DNA of 18,213 nt from Brachionus koreanus (Eukaryota; Rotifera; Eurotatoria; Ploima; Brachionidae), in NCBI GenBank assembly GCA_016987375.1, contig PJRA01000263.1, positions 2,927,971-2,946,183 on the forward strand, in the 5' to 3' direction. The position numbers and the translations under genes were made by a program. Below, in pieces: positions 9,046-17,067 of this stretch. How positions within the stretch are numbered: the first letter of the stretch is position 1; the number at the start of each line of letters is the position of its first letter. The notes beneath the pieces are model-generated. The model made no database searches. It worked only from the letters and a program-made list of their open reading frames with translations, and was not told the DNA's origin.

Positions 9046-10316
9046 ATGGATTCTATGAAAAATAAAAATACGATTGAGATGGAGAAAATAGAATCACAAA
9101 GGCATCTTTTACCAGGCCAAGGTAGTTGGAATTTAAATGACTTGATTTTCAATTTTAGCTTTTAATTCAAGTTGCTTGGATTCAAAAGCCGCTTCCAGTT
9201 CCAGGCTGCCCATCTGGTCTAGAATATTTATTAAATATTTCTAATATACATGTTGAACAATTAGTGAGTCTGACCGAAGGTAGAATTAATTAAATTAAAT
9301 TTAAATTTACCATTTAAATTTTGATTGATGAAGCATTTTTGGATTGGGAAGCTAACAATAAATATGTTCTTAAAAATTCTTCTGGGATGCAGATGTTCTA
9401 TGCATTCGAAAGTTATTTTTCATTTTATTTTTCCCTTTGTAAATTTAGTTTTATTTTATAAAACTTCTCAGAGACTGATTGGTGTATGAGATTTTGCTGC
9501 GGTAAACAGCGAAGTTTTGTCATTCATATAGTTGATTCTACAAATCAAGTATCTAATAGTACTCAATTTCTTGTTTAGTTTTTTTAACTTTAATTTTGAT
9601 TAGGAAATACTCCGAATCAATAGGGGTTTTAAATTTTTTGGTGGTAATCAATGTTGTGCTGGAATATGTAATGCATGTGCACATGAAATAGAGGTTACTT
9701 CGCCGGACGGAATAGTTTATGGCTATGTAAAACAAAAGTAAAAAATTCAATTCTAATTAATATTTGATAAAAAATTGAAAAATTAAGAGGAAGCTTTCTA
9801 AGACCCAAATTTTATATATTGGATGATAATTATGAGGTCGTTCTAAATATAGAGGGACCACTTTGTATAATTCATGATAAGTCACTTTATTTAAAATTTG
9901 CTTTTATACTTATTGCTATATAAAGGACCTTGTTTTCCAAGGAGTAAAATTTTTAAGGTAAATTTAAGCTAAATCGACTATTACATGTTATTTAAAAATT
10001 AAATTAAGCTTTTGACCACTGATCAAAAAATGGAAATTGGAAACGTTAAAAAAGAATACTCTGGTTTTGTTCGAGAAATGTTTACAAATGCGGATAATTT
10101 TGCAATTAATTGTAAATAGCAATATAATTTGAACAAAATTCTTTTTTAAATCATGATTTATTTTCAGTTCCAGTTGATTTATCAGTGAAAATAAAAGCAA
10201 CTCTAATTGGAGCTTTGTTCTTGATAGTAAGTTAAACTTTTATTTACATATTTTTAGAATGATTTTAATATTTTCTCTAGGATTTCATGTTTTTCGAATC
10301 AAATCAAAACAGCTAG
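9046..10316 (+). CDS. Phospholipid scramblase family protein, copy 2 (10 exons)
   Basis: Exons: 9046-9121, 9172-9279, 9334-9411, 9472-9548, 9604-9737, 9788-9876, 9926-9957, 10009-10111, 10168-10226, 10281-10316; 263 aa. Landmarks in order: VAWIQKPLPVPGCPSGLEYL, NNKYVLKNSSG, WCMRFCCG, NQCCAGICNACAHEIEV (richer in Cys than copy 1, so palmitoylation is more plausible), GYVKQKGSF, the calcium-loop region, FTNADNFAINFPVDLSVK, and the C-terminal helix KATLIGALFLIDFMFFE. Exons 3-9 have exactly the lengths of copy 1 exons 4-10. Copy 2 lacks the intron that splits the WIQKP region in copies 1 and 3. Every intron is 49-60 bp. Intron 6 starts with AT rather than GT (separate entry). If that intron is not removed, the frame stops at a TAA at its 3' end. 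The N-terminus is acidic/basic rather than Pro-rich. An AATAAA at 10436-10441 may be its polyadenylation signal. Confidence 0.9.
9877..9925 (+). other. Non-canonical AT-AG intron in scramblase copy 2
   Basis: Homology with copy 1 places the exon end after 9876 (exon lengths 89/89, then 32/32, phase 1, giving H-G-P-C-F-P). The intron then begins ATAAGT and ends AAAG. It is 49 nt, the same as the matching intron of copy 1. The nearest GT (9881) would shift the frame. The sequence looks like a GTAAGT donor changed at its first base, not the ATATCC donor of U12 AT-AC introns. Confidence 0.75.
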
Positions 10317-10461
10317 TAAAGTAAAGAAATTGACTCCTAAAGAAATATGGGCCTTTTATAAACATGCTTACAAAAAATATGTAAAATTTAAAAAATTAGA
10401 GTATTTATTTATAAAATTATAGTGTATTTTTAGTTAATAAAAGATTTTTTCACAGTATTAA

Positions 10462-10720
10462 ATTTTAATTTATGAAAAATTTTTAAATAAATTAAAAAAT
10501 GCGGTAGAAATAATAAAGACAACAACAAGACTTGAAGCTTTAGAGATGGTCGAAAAGTTTTGGGTTTATTCAGCTCAAAGATCTATTGGAAATTTAGAAG
10601 TCATGTTGGAGTTCTTGAATAAACTTGAAGACAGAATTTTTGATTTACCAAATGATCTAAAACAATCAAAATTAAATTTTGATTCATTTTTATTTTTAAA
10701 AAGTTTTATGTCTTTTTTTT
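10462..10720 (+). CDS. Unidentified open frame
   Basis: The frame is open from after a stop at 10459-10461. It encodes a coherent, charged, helix-prone segment (LEALEMVEKFWVYSAQRSIGN, then LEVMLEFLNKLEDRIFDLPN). After about 10720 the same DNA reads as LINE reverse transcriptase in another frame, so only the first part is likely to be meaningful. A second short frame just upstream (10321-10422, with LTPKEIWAFYKHAYKKYVKF) could be a preceding exon. I recognise no family. It may be a host gene fragment truncated by the LINE, or a 5' part of a mobile element. Confidence 0.3.
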
Positions 10721-10724
10721 ATTA

Positions 10725-11466
10725 TTGCACAACAAATCATAACAAATCTTTTAGAAACACTAGATAATAACACTTCAAATGTTATTAATAGAAATCGAGT
10801 CGATTATTAAATTTTGCCAAGGCATTTACAGTCCCACATAGTAAGCTTCTTCTGAAACTGAAAGTTTATGGAATAAATGGTCTCGTTTTCAAATGGATTG
10901 AGGCTTTCCTTAACAACAAGAGACAAAGGATTGTTCAAGGTTAAGTGGTGTCTAATTGGGCTGAAGTATAAAGTGGAGTACCTCAAGGATCAGTTGTTGG
11001 TCCGTTTCTGTTTGTGATCTATATAAATGATTTGCCTGAAAAAATTCAAAATATCTCCAAATTATACGCAGATGACACTAAAATAATCAAAAATGAATTC
11101 GGAGTTGGAAGCACAAGTGCTCCAACGAGACCTGGATTCTGCATGTCAATGGACAAATGACTGGCTGAAGTTTGTGAACGATTTAGAAGAAATCGAAATT
11201 AACAGGAGTTTTGACTTGGTCAAAAACAATTTGAGAGGACAACGATTCAAGTATTTTAAAGAAATAGTCAAGCACTATATATAATCGAATAGCTAGGAAT
11301 GCTTTGCCTGATGAAATAGTAATTGAAAAAATAACCAACAACTTTAAAGCAGCTTTCGACTGTTGGACAAACAGCAATCAAGCACATCAGTTGTCATAAT
11401 GTGTCTGATCTAACGCTAACTGGTCTCTAAGACCAGCACAGCAAGCTCTACTTCTACTAAAATAAA
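10725..11466 (+). mobile_element. Decayed non-LTR retrotransposon (CR1/jockey-like LINE), RT and 3' end
   Basis: Translated pieces follow the order of a LINE reverse transcriptase: TNLLETLDNNTSNVINRNR (from about 10755), [50 protein letters not shown] (10972-11031) and the catalytic YADD (11065-11076). Then, after a frame change, [20 protein letters not shown]. The palm part has in-frame stops at 10942-10944 and 10969-10971. A segment of the thumb is missing after about 11185, where the text jumps to the C-terminal NNLRGQRFKYFKE and, after another shift, ARNALPDEIVIEKITNNFKA. A hairpin and an A-rich tail follow. The element cannot encode an active enzyme. The 5' end is truncated. Confidence 0.88.
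11420..11436 (+). repeat. Hairpin at the LINE 3' end
   Basis: CTGGTCT, a 3-nt loop and AGACCAG form a 7-bp perfect stem just after the LINE coding end and before its A-rich tail. LINE 3' ends often carry a stem-loop recognised by the reverse transcriptase, which is the likely role here. Confidence 0.5.
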
Positions 11467-11892
11467 AAATATATTAAAATTTATATTTTATGCTCCAAGT
11501 ATTTATATTTGACCACCCCTTAATTCTATTCAAATTTTATTTTGTCAATTAAGATTGACAAATAATTAAAGCTAAAATTTTTTATTACTAATTTCTTTCA
11601 TAGAAACTCAAAATTTGAAAAACAAATAATAAGCAAATTTTGTTAATAATTTAGTAGAGATCAAATATTGAAATCCGAAGATTGCGTCAAATTGACGTCA
11701 TTGTTGACAATATATTTCGACCAAGTTGTTTTGCTACGACATTGCGTCATTTATAAAATATCAAAATGGGTCCATATATTTAGTCGAACTAAGTATAAAA
11801 TTTTATTAAATTTAAAAAAATTTGATTGTTATTTTATTCATATCAAAAAATTATTTTTTTTTAAAATAAATTTATCAATATATAAATCTTTG
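11467..11892. other. Non-coding, 3' flank of LINE and lipase
   Basis: No coding signal. On the minus strand an AATAAA (plus-strand TTTATT at 11833-11838) lies about 55 bp after the lipase stop and is its probable polyadenylation signal. Confidence 0.5.
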
Positions 11893-13314
11893 TTAACATT
11901 CAATAAATTTTGTGATTTTTTCCTGGTTTTTGTTTTCTGTAAAATCTGGACAAAATCTTTTAGTTGCACCAACATTGTCTGTTATTTTTACTTCTTCAAA
12001 CTGCCAACTATCTTCATAAATCCAATTAATTAGACTTTGTGTTTTTTGGTAAATTACATACAAGTATTTAATTTCACCAATATTACTTGTACTTATCAGT
12101 CGTGTTTCAGCTGAATTGGGCTTAAATACAATTTTAGAATCATCAAATAATTCTTGACTGCTATTTTTGCCAGAAGAGCTGAAAACGATTAAAAACTTTC
12201 CATGAGCTCGAATTTCGCTGTCAGAATTATTTGAAGATATCAATGTTACTAAGTAATTTGTTTTGCATAAATTTTTTTTTTCTAAAGCAGGCTTTGTATT
12301 CAAAAATAAATTTCCTAAATCCTTTTCATAAGAAGCCCAGTATCCCATTTGATTACAACCCTTTTTTGAGCAATCGAAACATTTTCCATTATCAAACTCA
12401 ATTTTTGAACTGCAACGAAATGCTGTGTATTTGCATGAGCCTCTAATAGAATCAATATAATAATCGATTACAGATAGATGGCTGCAAGTCATTAGATTTT
12501 TAGCTTTTTGAAAGCTTTGAACTGCTAAAATGAATAAAATTGATGCTAATTGTTCACTTTTTTTAGCACACTTTGGTTGATCAAAGCCACCATTGACATA
12601 AAAGTCAACATGTCCTATAGACTTGGAAATTCCTAGTCCAAAGTCTAAATAAGATGGTATATCTGTGTGAATGACATCAACAAAATTTGCATCACTCTTG
12701 TCAAGTCGATTTTTATCTTCACTATTTTCGAAATAAGGACCTGCAGGATCCAATCCAGATATGCGACCGAGTCCGACAACTTTTTTGCCAGCATAGCCTG
12801 CTATGTGAGCGCCCAAACTCATACCAATCAAATGAAATTGGCTCGCATCTGTTATATTTTGATCAATCAATGTATTTATCAATCTAGCAATTTCAGCACC
12901 CACGACATGAGCATTTGAGACAGCTTGTTCATAGGGAAAGAGACTACCTTTAGACCAATCGACTATAATTACATTTACATTTTCTTTTTTGAGTATTTCA
13001 CTTTTCATATTGATCGACCATGGCCTACTTGAATTCTGTAAAAATCCATGTATGATAATCTTGGTTAGCGTTTTAGTTAAATATCGTTCACTTAATGCAT
13101 TAAAACTTATAATTTCAGACTGGTTAATTTTACTATTATACAAATAAAATTTTGTGTCTATCTGATTGGGATGAAAAGGTAAGGGAAAAAAATATTTTTG
13201 TATTGATTTACCAGCAATATCAGATATATCAAAACATCCCAGATCATTAAAACAAACTTCGGAATAAGCAAAAAGAAGTTGAGTGATTAAAATAAGCAAT
13301 AATTTTAACTTCAT
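11893..13314 (-). CDS. Secreted pancreatic-lipase-family triacylglycerol lipase with PLAT domain
   Basis: An intronless 473-aa enzyme, close to the roughly 465 aa of vertebrate pancreatic lipases, predicted to hydrolyse ester bonds of glycerolipids outside the cell. Residues 1-19 are a signal peptide, followed by CFNDLGCF as in pancreatic lipases. The alpha/beta-hydrolase domain carries the oxyanion HGF at 89-91, the nucleophile in GMSLG (Ser166), the acid in GLDPAGP (Asp189) and the histidine in CSHL (His279), so the catalytic triad is complete. Cys249 and Cys277 bracket a lid-type loop of 27 residues. A cysteine-rich segment follows (294-320), then a beta-rich PLAT/lipoxygenase-homology domain from about 350 to 455. 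Several NxS/T sites suit a secreted glycoprotein. The start is the only Met that gives the signal peptide. The gene converges on the LINE and diverges from the scramblase pseudogene. Lipase versus phospholipase A1 activity cannot be decided here; the long lid and PLAT domain favour lipase. Confidence 0.93.
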   Translation of the reverse strand: MKLKLLLILITQLLFAYSEVCFNDLGCFDISDIAGKSIQKYFFPLPFHPNQIDTKFYLYNSKINQSEIISFNALSERYLTKTLTKIIIHGFLQNSSRPWSINMKSEILKKENVNVIIVDWSKGSLFPYEQAVSNAHVVGAEIARLINTLIDQNITDASQFHLIGMSLGAHIAGYAGKKVVGLGRISGLDPAGPYFENSEDKNRLDKSDANFVDVIHTDIPSYLDFGLGISKSIGHVDFYVNGGFDQPKCAKKSEQLASILFILAVQSFQKAKNLMTCSHLSVIDYYIDSIRGSCKYTAFRCSSKIEFDNGKCFDCSKKGCNQMGYWASYEKDLGNLFLNTKPALEKKNLCKTNYLVTLISSNNSDSEIRAHGKFLIVFSSSGKNSSQELFDDSKIVFKPNSAETRLISTSNIGEIKYLYVIYQKTQSLINWIYEDSWQFEEVKITDNVGATKRFCPDFTENKNQEKITKFIEC

Positions 13315-13901
13315 TTTTCATATTTTCAAAATTTGATGCACTCTTTTTAAATATTAAATTTTGATTAGATAAACTTTTAATTAATTTTTTAATGCTTAAC
13401 TAAATCTCATGTATCAAATATTATGATTAAAATTTAATTTAATAGTTTAGAATATGCGAATCTTAGATTTTTGATAGCATAAAATTCAATTCATTTAAAA
13501 TAGATCTTAAGAGTTGAAAAAATTAAATGGTAAAGCAAAAATCGTAAAAAAATAAAGTTTTAGAAAAATTATTTTATTAAAGTTGAATTGAGTATTGATT
13601 TTAATCTTAAGTTATGGATTTACTAAAGAATGAAAAATTAGAATTTAAACAACAAGATTAAAAAATAAGCAAATTCACTCAGGTAGACTATCAGGAATTT
13701 TTTTGATTTTCATAAAACAAGTTCTCTTTTTAAATTTTCATATAAGATTTGATTTGACATTATCATAAAGTTGCTAAGAGATTTAGATTGAATTGCTTGT
13801 TTATAGTTGCATTTGCTTCCCAAAAAAATCAGAAGCTATTAGTTTTTTGCATCAGTTCATAAAATAAATAATTCTGTTTTAAACTGAATTTTTTCGAAAA
13901 A
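13315..13901. other. Non-coding spacer between divergent lipase and scramblase copy 3
   Basis: A+T-rich with no open frame of protein character. It should hold the lipase promoter. I see no recognisable regulatory site or repeat. Confidence 0.5.
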
Positions 13902-14110
13902 ATGAGCCAAGTAAGCCCACCTCCAACAAATGGTGCTCGTAAGTATCTAGGTCTTTTGAAATAGATAAGATTAAAAAACTTTTTTTTTAAAAAAGCTATT
14001 GTTTGGATGCAAAAGTAAATTTATTAAATTGATATTTTAATTTGTTATCACGGAATTTCGTTGTTGGATCTATAATGGATAACAACACATATCAAAGAAT
14101 TAAAATTTAA

Positions 14111-14240
14111 CAGCCAGTCGTTTGTCCATTGATATGCAGAATTCAGGTCTCGTTGGAGCACTTGTGCTTCAAACTTATTAATCAATTCAAGGTTAATCAA
14201 CAGGCTAGTGCCCATGTCTCATGAGACTGATTAACACTTC
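14111..14240 (-). mobile_element. LINE fragments inside the scramblase pseudogene
   Basis: The reverse complement of 14111-14174 matches 11104-11167 of the plus-strand LINE at 60 of 64 positions; it encodes the QVLQRDL...QWTNDWL segment of the reverse transcriptase. Next to it, 14180-14240 in minus sense has a GTCTCATGAGAC palindrome (14215-14226) that resembles a LINE 3'-tail hairpin. On the minus strand the tail-like part comes before the RT part, the reverse of LINE order, so two pieces are joined or rearranged here. Confidence 0.7.
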
Positions 14241-14379
14241 ATTTATTTACTTGATTGTTAAAAAGTTTTTATATTAAAAATATAAAAATTATAAAATTTG
14301 AAAATTGTTATCGATTAGTTATTTGAAAAAATTTAACAACAAGCTATTTAAGTTAAAAAATTCAAAATTTGAAACAAAA

Positions 14380-14785
14380 TCTGTATAAATTAAATTTATG
14401 TTATTAAATATTGAAAGCTTAAAGGTTCAAAACTTCAATATTGATCTCTTGATCACAAAGCAATTTATCAATCTTGAGTAGAAATATTAAAAAATTTTTT
14501 CTCCACTTTTTGATTTTGCCATTGGTTCAATTAAGTTATTGCTGTTCCTTAAAATATAATTTAAATTTCTTGAGTCATTTTTCTTTAATATATCTTTTAA
14601 ATTCATTTGTAAGAGAAAGTAAGCATCCTTTCAAAAATTCTATGCTGAAATGAATAAAGACCATAAATTTCTAAACGGTTGCTTATTTCATTAAAGCTGT
14701 TCCCTTCAAGCTTTACATTTAAAAGTTTTGTGATAGAAATATAATAACTCTTAGCTAATTTATAAAATTTAATAAATTTCGAATT
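14380..14785 (-). mobile_element. LINE C-terminal/3'-end fragment in place of scramblase exons
   Basis: Minus-strand translation gives a LINE-type C-terminal region: SFNEISNRLEIYGLYSFQHR, then ERMLTFSYK, a short frame break, then NDSRNLNYILRNSNNLIEPM and AKSKSGEKIF, the usual Arg/Asn-rich end of these proteins. A 3' non-coding part follows. It matches the remnant in intron 6 of copy 1. The minus-strand frame continues across the start of scramblase exon 6, but that overlap is fortuitous. Confidence 0.65.
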
Positions 14786-14925
14786 TTCAAGCAAGTAGCC
14801 AAAATAAGTCGAAAATATAAATATTGTGCTCAATCTTGTTTATTCGTAGGATGCTGTGATTGCTGAGCTCACGAAGTAACTGTTGAGGCACCTATTGGAA
14901 CTGTGGTTGGTTATGGAAAGCAAAA

Positions 14926-15224
14926 GTATATAAGCTAAAATTACAATCAAAAATAGGTATCCTATTAAGGTTGTTTTAGTTTTAACTGACAGATCAATTG
15001 GAACTTAAATTTTTCTAAAATAGATCCTAATTATTTTTAATATAAAGCTTAAATTTAATTGAAAAAATATCAGCCATTGTAAACATTTCTTTTACAAAAC
15101 TTGCAAATGCCTTGCTTAATTTTATAATTACTTATAAACTTGAAACTTTTCTTATTCTTGACAAAAAGTTGGTATTCGCGACCGAAAAAAAATCTACAAC
15201 CCTTGAGTGAATATCACGATTGGT
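14926..15224. other. Non-coding between scramblase pseudogene and MULE remnant
   Basis: I searched by eye for the exon that follows exon 6 in the other copies (GSF...GP coding) and did not find it. No other feature is recognised. Confidence 0.4.
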
Positions 15225-15513
15225 TGTGTATTGCTACTTTCAGCTTGTATTTTCACAAATGTTTTCAGTTCATTTAACCAAAAACAATTTAAGAATGGTA
15301 AGAATCTACCTCTTGTTTATTCTCTATTTAAAAACAAACAGGAATCGACTTATAAAATGTTTTCCGAGTTTATTAAAACAAAAATTACAAATGGTCCAAT
15401 AAGTGTCATAAATCATAAATTCGATTGAAGAAATCTTCCCAGACACTCAAGTTTGTAGCTGTTTTTTTCATTTAAAAAGTCTTTATGGCGTCACATTCAA
15501 GACTAAAATAAAG
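15225..15513 (+). mobile_element. MULE-type transposase remnant with frameshifts
   Basis: Three consecutive pieces match the core of MULE transposases in the right order but in changing frames: QLVFSQMFSVH (15241-15273; family form QLYTIH), then KNGKNLPLVYSLFKNKQEST YK in the next frame (family form VPLVYALLPNK...TY), then SIEEIFPDTQVCSCFFHLKS back in the first frame (15421-15480; family form GCxFH). At least two frameshifts separate them, and the catalytic domain is incomplete. No terminal inverted repeats were identified. A dead fragment. Confidence 0.6.
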
Positions 15514-15849
15514 ATTCTTTCTTACTCCAATTGAGTTTTTTATGTCTCTTCTGTCCATCCTATATTAATTTATTCCAAATTTATTTTTTAAGTTGTATGG
15601 ATGTCTCTATATTTTTTAGAACTACTTAATTAAGAATCGAACATTGCTACTTGCTACAGTTTCACCTCCTTAATTTGTTTAATGGGCAACATGTTTCTAA
15701 AACTAAATGAAAACTCGTTTTAATAGATTCAATTAAATTTGACTTGAAAATAATTCTGCTATTTTCATTAAGTTTATTTAAGATCTAATTACTGAACAGG
15801 AAGTCTAAGGGTTCGTATATCTAGTTCATCAAAGATTATCTGCTTTTTA
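15514..15849. other. Non-coding between MULE and LINE remnants
   Basis: No coding frame, hairpin or terminal repeat was recognised. It may hold further decayed transposon sequence. Confidence 0.35.
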
Positions 15850-16221
15850 TTATTAGGAAAAATTCCTATCAGAAAATTTTGCATTGAATGGAATAATCAA
15901 ATCTCTTCTCACTTGCCTTTTACTTTTTTATGTTAGCCCAATCTACAATAATCGCATTTCATTGTCCATATCTCTAAAAGTCGGTGGGATTTTTTTAGCG
16001 CGTCCCAGAACTTTTTCAAATGCATTCACATCTATCTTTTTAACTTGAATTCCATGCTTGTACAGCAATCTCAAGGTATGGTCTTACCATACAGGTTTAT
16101 AATTTCTCCCATAATATAATCCTTAGTTTTTTTGGATCTTCCTTTTTGTTAAATACCCATTTTTTTATACATATTCTGAAACCAGACAAAATTCTGAACA
16201 ATTTGTCGGTCTTAGTTTTTT

Positions 16222-16274
16222 TATTTTAAAGATTTTTAAAATCGTTCAAAAAGAGTCAATTTTCAAATAAAAAT
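16222..16274 (+). repeat. Left terminal inverted repeat
   Basis: An exact reverse complement of 17015-17067. The outermost TA is probably the target dinucleotide. Confidence 0.9.
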
Positions 16275-16398
16275 TAAATTAATTTTCTTTTGCACCATAA
16301 TTACAATTTTGTTAAATTTAAATTTTTTTAAATATTAATTTGAATCATTTTCTTAATTTATTTAACAAAATATAAAATTTTATTATCAATTTTTTCGA

Positions 16399-16728
16399 AT
16401 GCCTCTTTTATCAGCAATAAATAAGTGCCGTTTATCAAACCTAGGAGTTTACTCAATAATAAAACCCCATGCCACTAGTTCTGAACAAGTTGAATCTCAA
16501 CAAGATGAACTTAAACAAATTAATTTTGAAAATCCGATCGTTGAGTCTCATCATTTTGAGCAAACTATGAATGAATCTCAGGTAACTGATGATACAAACT
16601 ATGATGTAAAAGAAATAGCATATGTTGACCTAAAAATTATTTCTGAGATAATTCGTTTCATATTGACTGGACATTGTTCGAATCGTTCCCTTAGTATACT
16701 TATTCTTGCCATTTTAAAGTATTTTTGA
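16399..16728 (+). CDS. Unidentified 109-aa open frame carried by the TIR element
   Basis: ATG to TGA, wholly inside the inverted repeats and starting 124 bp after the left one. The first half is polar and Gln/Glu-rich (EQVESQQDELKQINFENPIV). The second half is helical and hydrophobic (VDLKIISEIIRFILTGHCSN, then RSLSILILAILKYF). I recognise no family. Position and layout suggest the N-terminal part of a transposase or accessory protein of the parent element. Coding text continues, broken, in the next entry. Confidence 0.5.
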   Translation: MPLLSAINKCRLSNLGVYSIIKPHATSSEQVESQQDELKQINFENPIVESHHFEQTMNESQVTDDTNYDVKEIAYVDLKIISEIIRFILTGHCSNRSLSILILAILKYF

Positions 16729-16956
16729 ATAACTTAATCTTTTTGATGAAAAAAATTCATGTACTGGATCTATAATTCCAGGGAAAGATGGGTATTTTGA
16801 CAATGAAGAATTGATTTGATACGAAGGTTTTGGAGATCAGTTGAAGCATATGGAAAAGGGTTTAGTCTAGGAGATGTTTTAAAAACATATTTCTCAGGGA
16901 GATCAAAAGAAAAAGCGCAGGAACATTTAAAAATTACTAATTCACTTTTAAGATAA
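16729..16956 (+). pseudogene. Continuation of the TIR-element open frame, frameshifted
   Basis: After the stop at 16726-16728, protein-like text continues first in the +1 frame (LFDEKNSCTGSIIPGKDGYF, DNEELI) and then back in the original frame from 16807 (RRFWRSVEAYGKGFSLGDVL, KTYFSGRSKEKAQEHLKITN, SLLR-stop at 16954-16956). The two pieces read on naturally (NEELI/RRFW), so small indels are the simplest explanation. An intron 16719-16808 (GT-AG) would also join the first and last pieces in frame but would discard the middle one. No family is recognised. Confidence 0.45.
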
Positions 16957-17014
16957 AATAACTTTATTCACACACATAATTTGAATATGACTTAAATTTA
17001 AAATAAAATCAATT

Positions 17015-17067
17015 ATTTTTATTTGAAAATTGACTCTTTTTGAACGATTTTAAAAATCTTTAAAATA
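17015..17067 (-). repeat. Right terminal inverted repeat
   Basis: An exact reverse complement of 16222-16274. LINE sequence begins immediately to its right. Confidence 0.9.

Larger units (their letters stand above)
13902..14925 (+). pseudogene. Broken phospholipid scramblase copy 3
   Basis: Three exons can be recognised by comparison with copy 1. Exon 1 is 13902-13938 (MSQVSPPPTNGA, donor GTAAGT). Exon 2 is 13996-14014 (19 nt, IVWMQ, same length and phase as copy 1). Exon 6 is 14792-14925 (134 nt, same length), ending AHEVTVEAPIGTVVGYGKQK. Exons 3-5 are absent; the 777 bp in their place include LINE fragments. Nothing after exon 6 was found. Exon 2 ends two bases into a codon while exon 6 begins at a codon boundary, so splicing them together shifts the frame. 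Exon 6 also has an in-frame TGA (14864-14866) where copies 1 and 2 have a conserved Cys. In exon 6 the sequence is closer to copy 1 than to copy 2, so it probably arose from copy 1. Confidence 0.88.
16222..17067. mobile_element. TIR DNA transposon nested in the LINE
   Basis: The two ends are perfect 53-bp inverted repeats (16222-16274 and 17015-17067). If the outermost TA on each side is the target-site duplication, the element is 16224-17065, 842 bp, and begins TTTTAAAGATTTTTAAAATC. A TA target is typical of Tc1/mariner-like and some other cut-and-paste elements. LINE coding text stops at one end and resumes at the other, which confirms insertion. The interior encodes an unidentified open frame. 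No DDE/D catalytic triad is visible and the size is too small for a full transposase, so it is probably non-autonomous. Perfect TIRs suggest recent mobility. Confidence 0.82.

Noticed and set aside
9553..10200. Minus-strand frames at 9553-9750 and 9988-10200
   Set aside because: They lie antisense to scramblase copy 2 exons whose plus-strand model is supported by family motifs and matching exon lengths.
11668..12918. Several plus-strand open frames across 11668-12918
   Set aside because: Most are antisense to the intact lipase. The first lies largely in the A+T-rich flank, with Phe/Lys-rich low-complexity text.
14792..14925. Reading copy 3 as a live selenoprotein scramblase
   Set aside because: Exons 3-5 and 7 onward are missing and exon 2 to exon 6 splicing shifts the frame.
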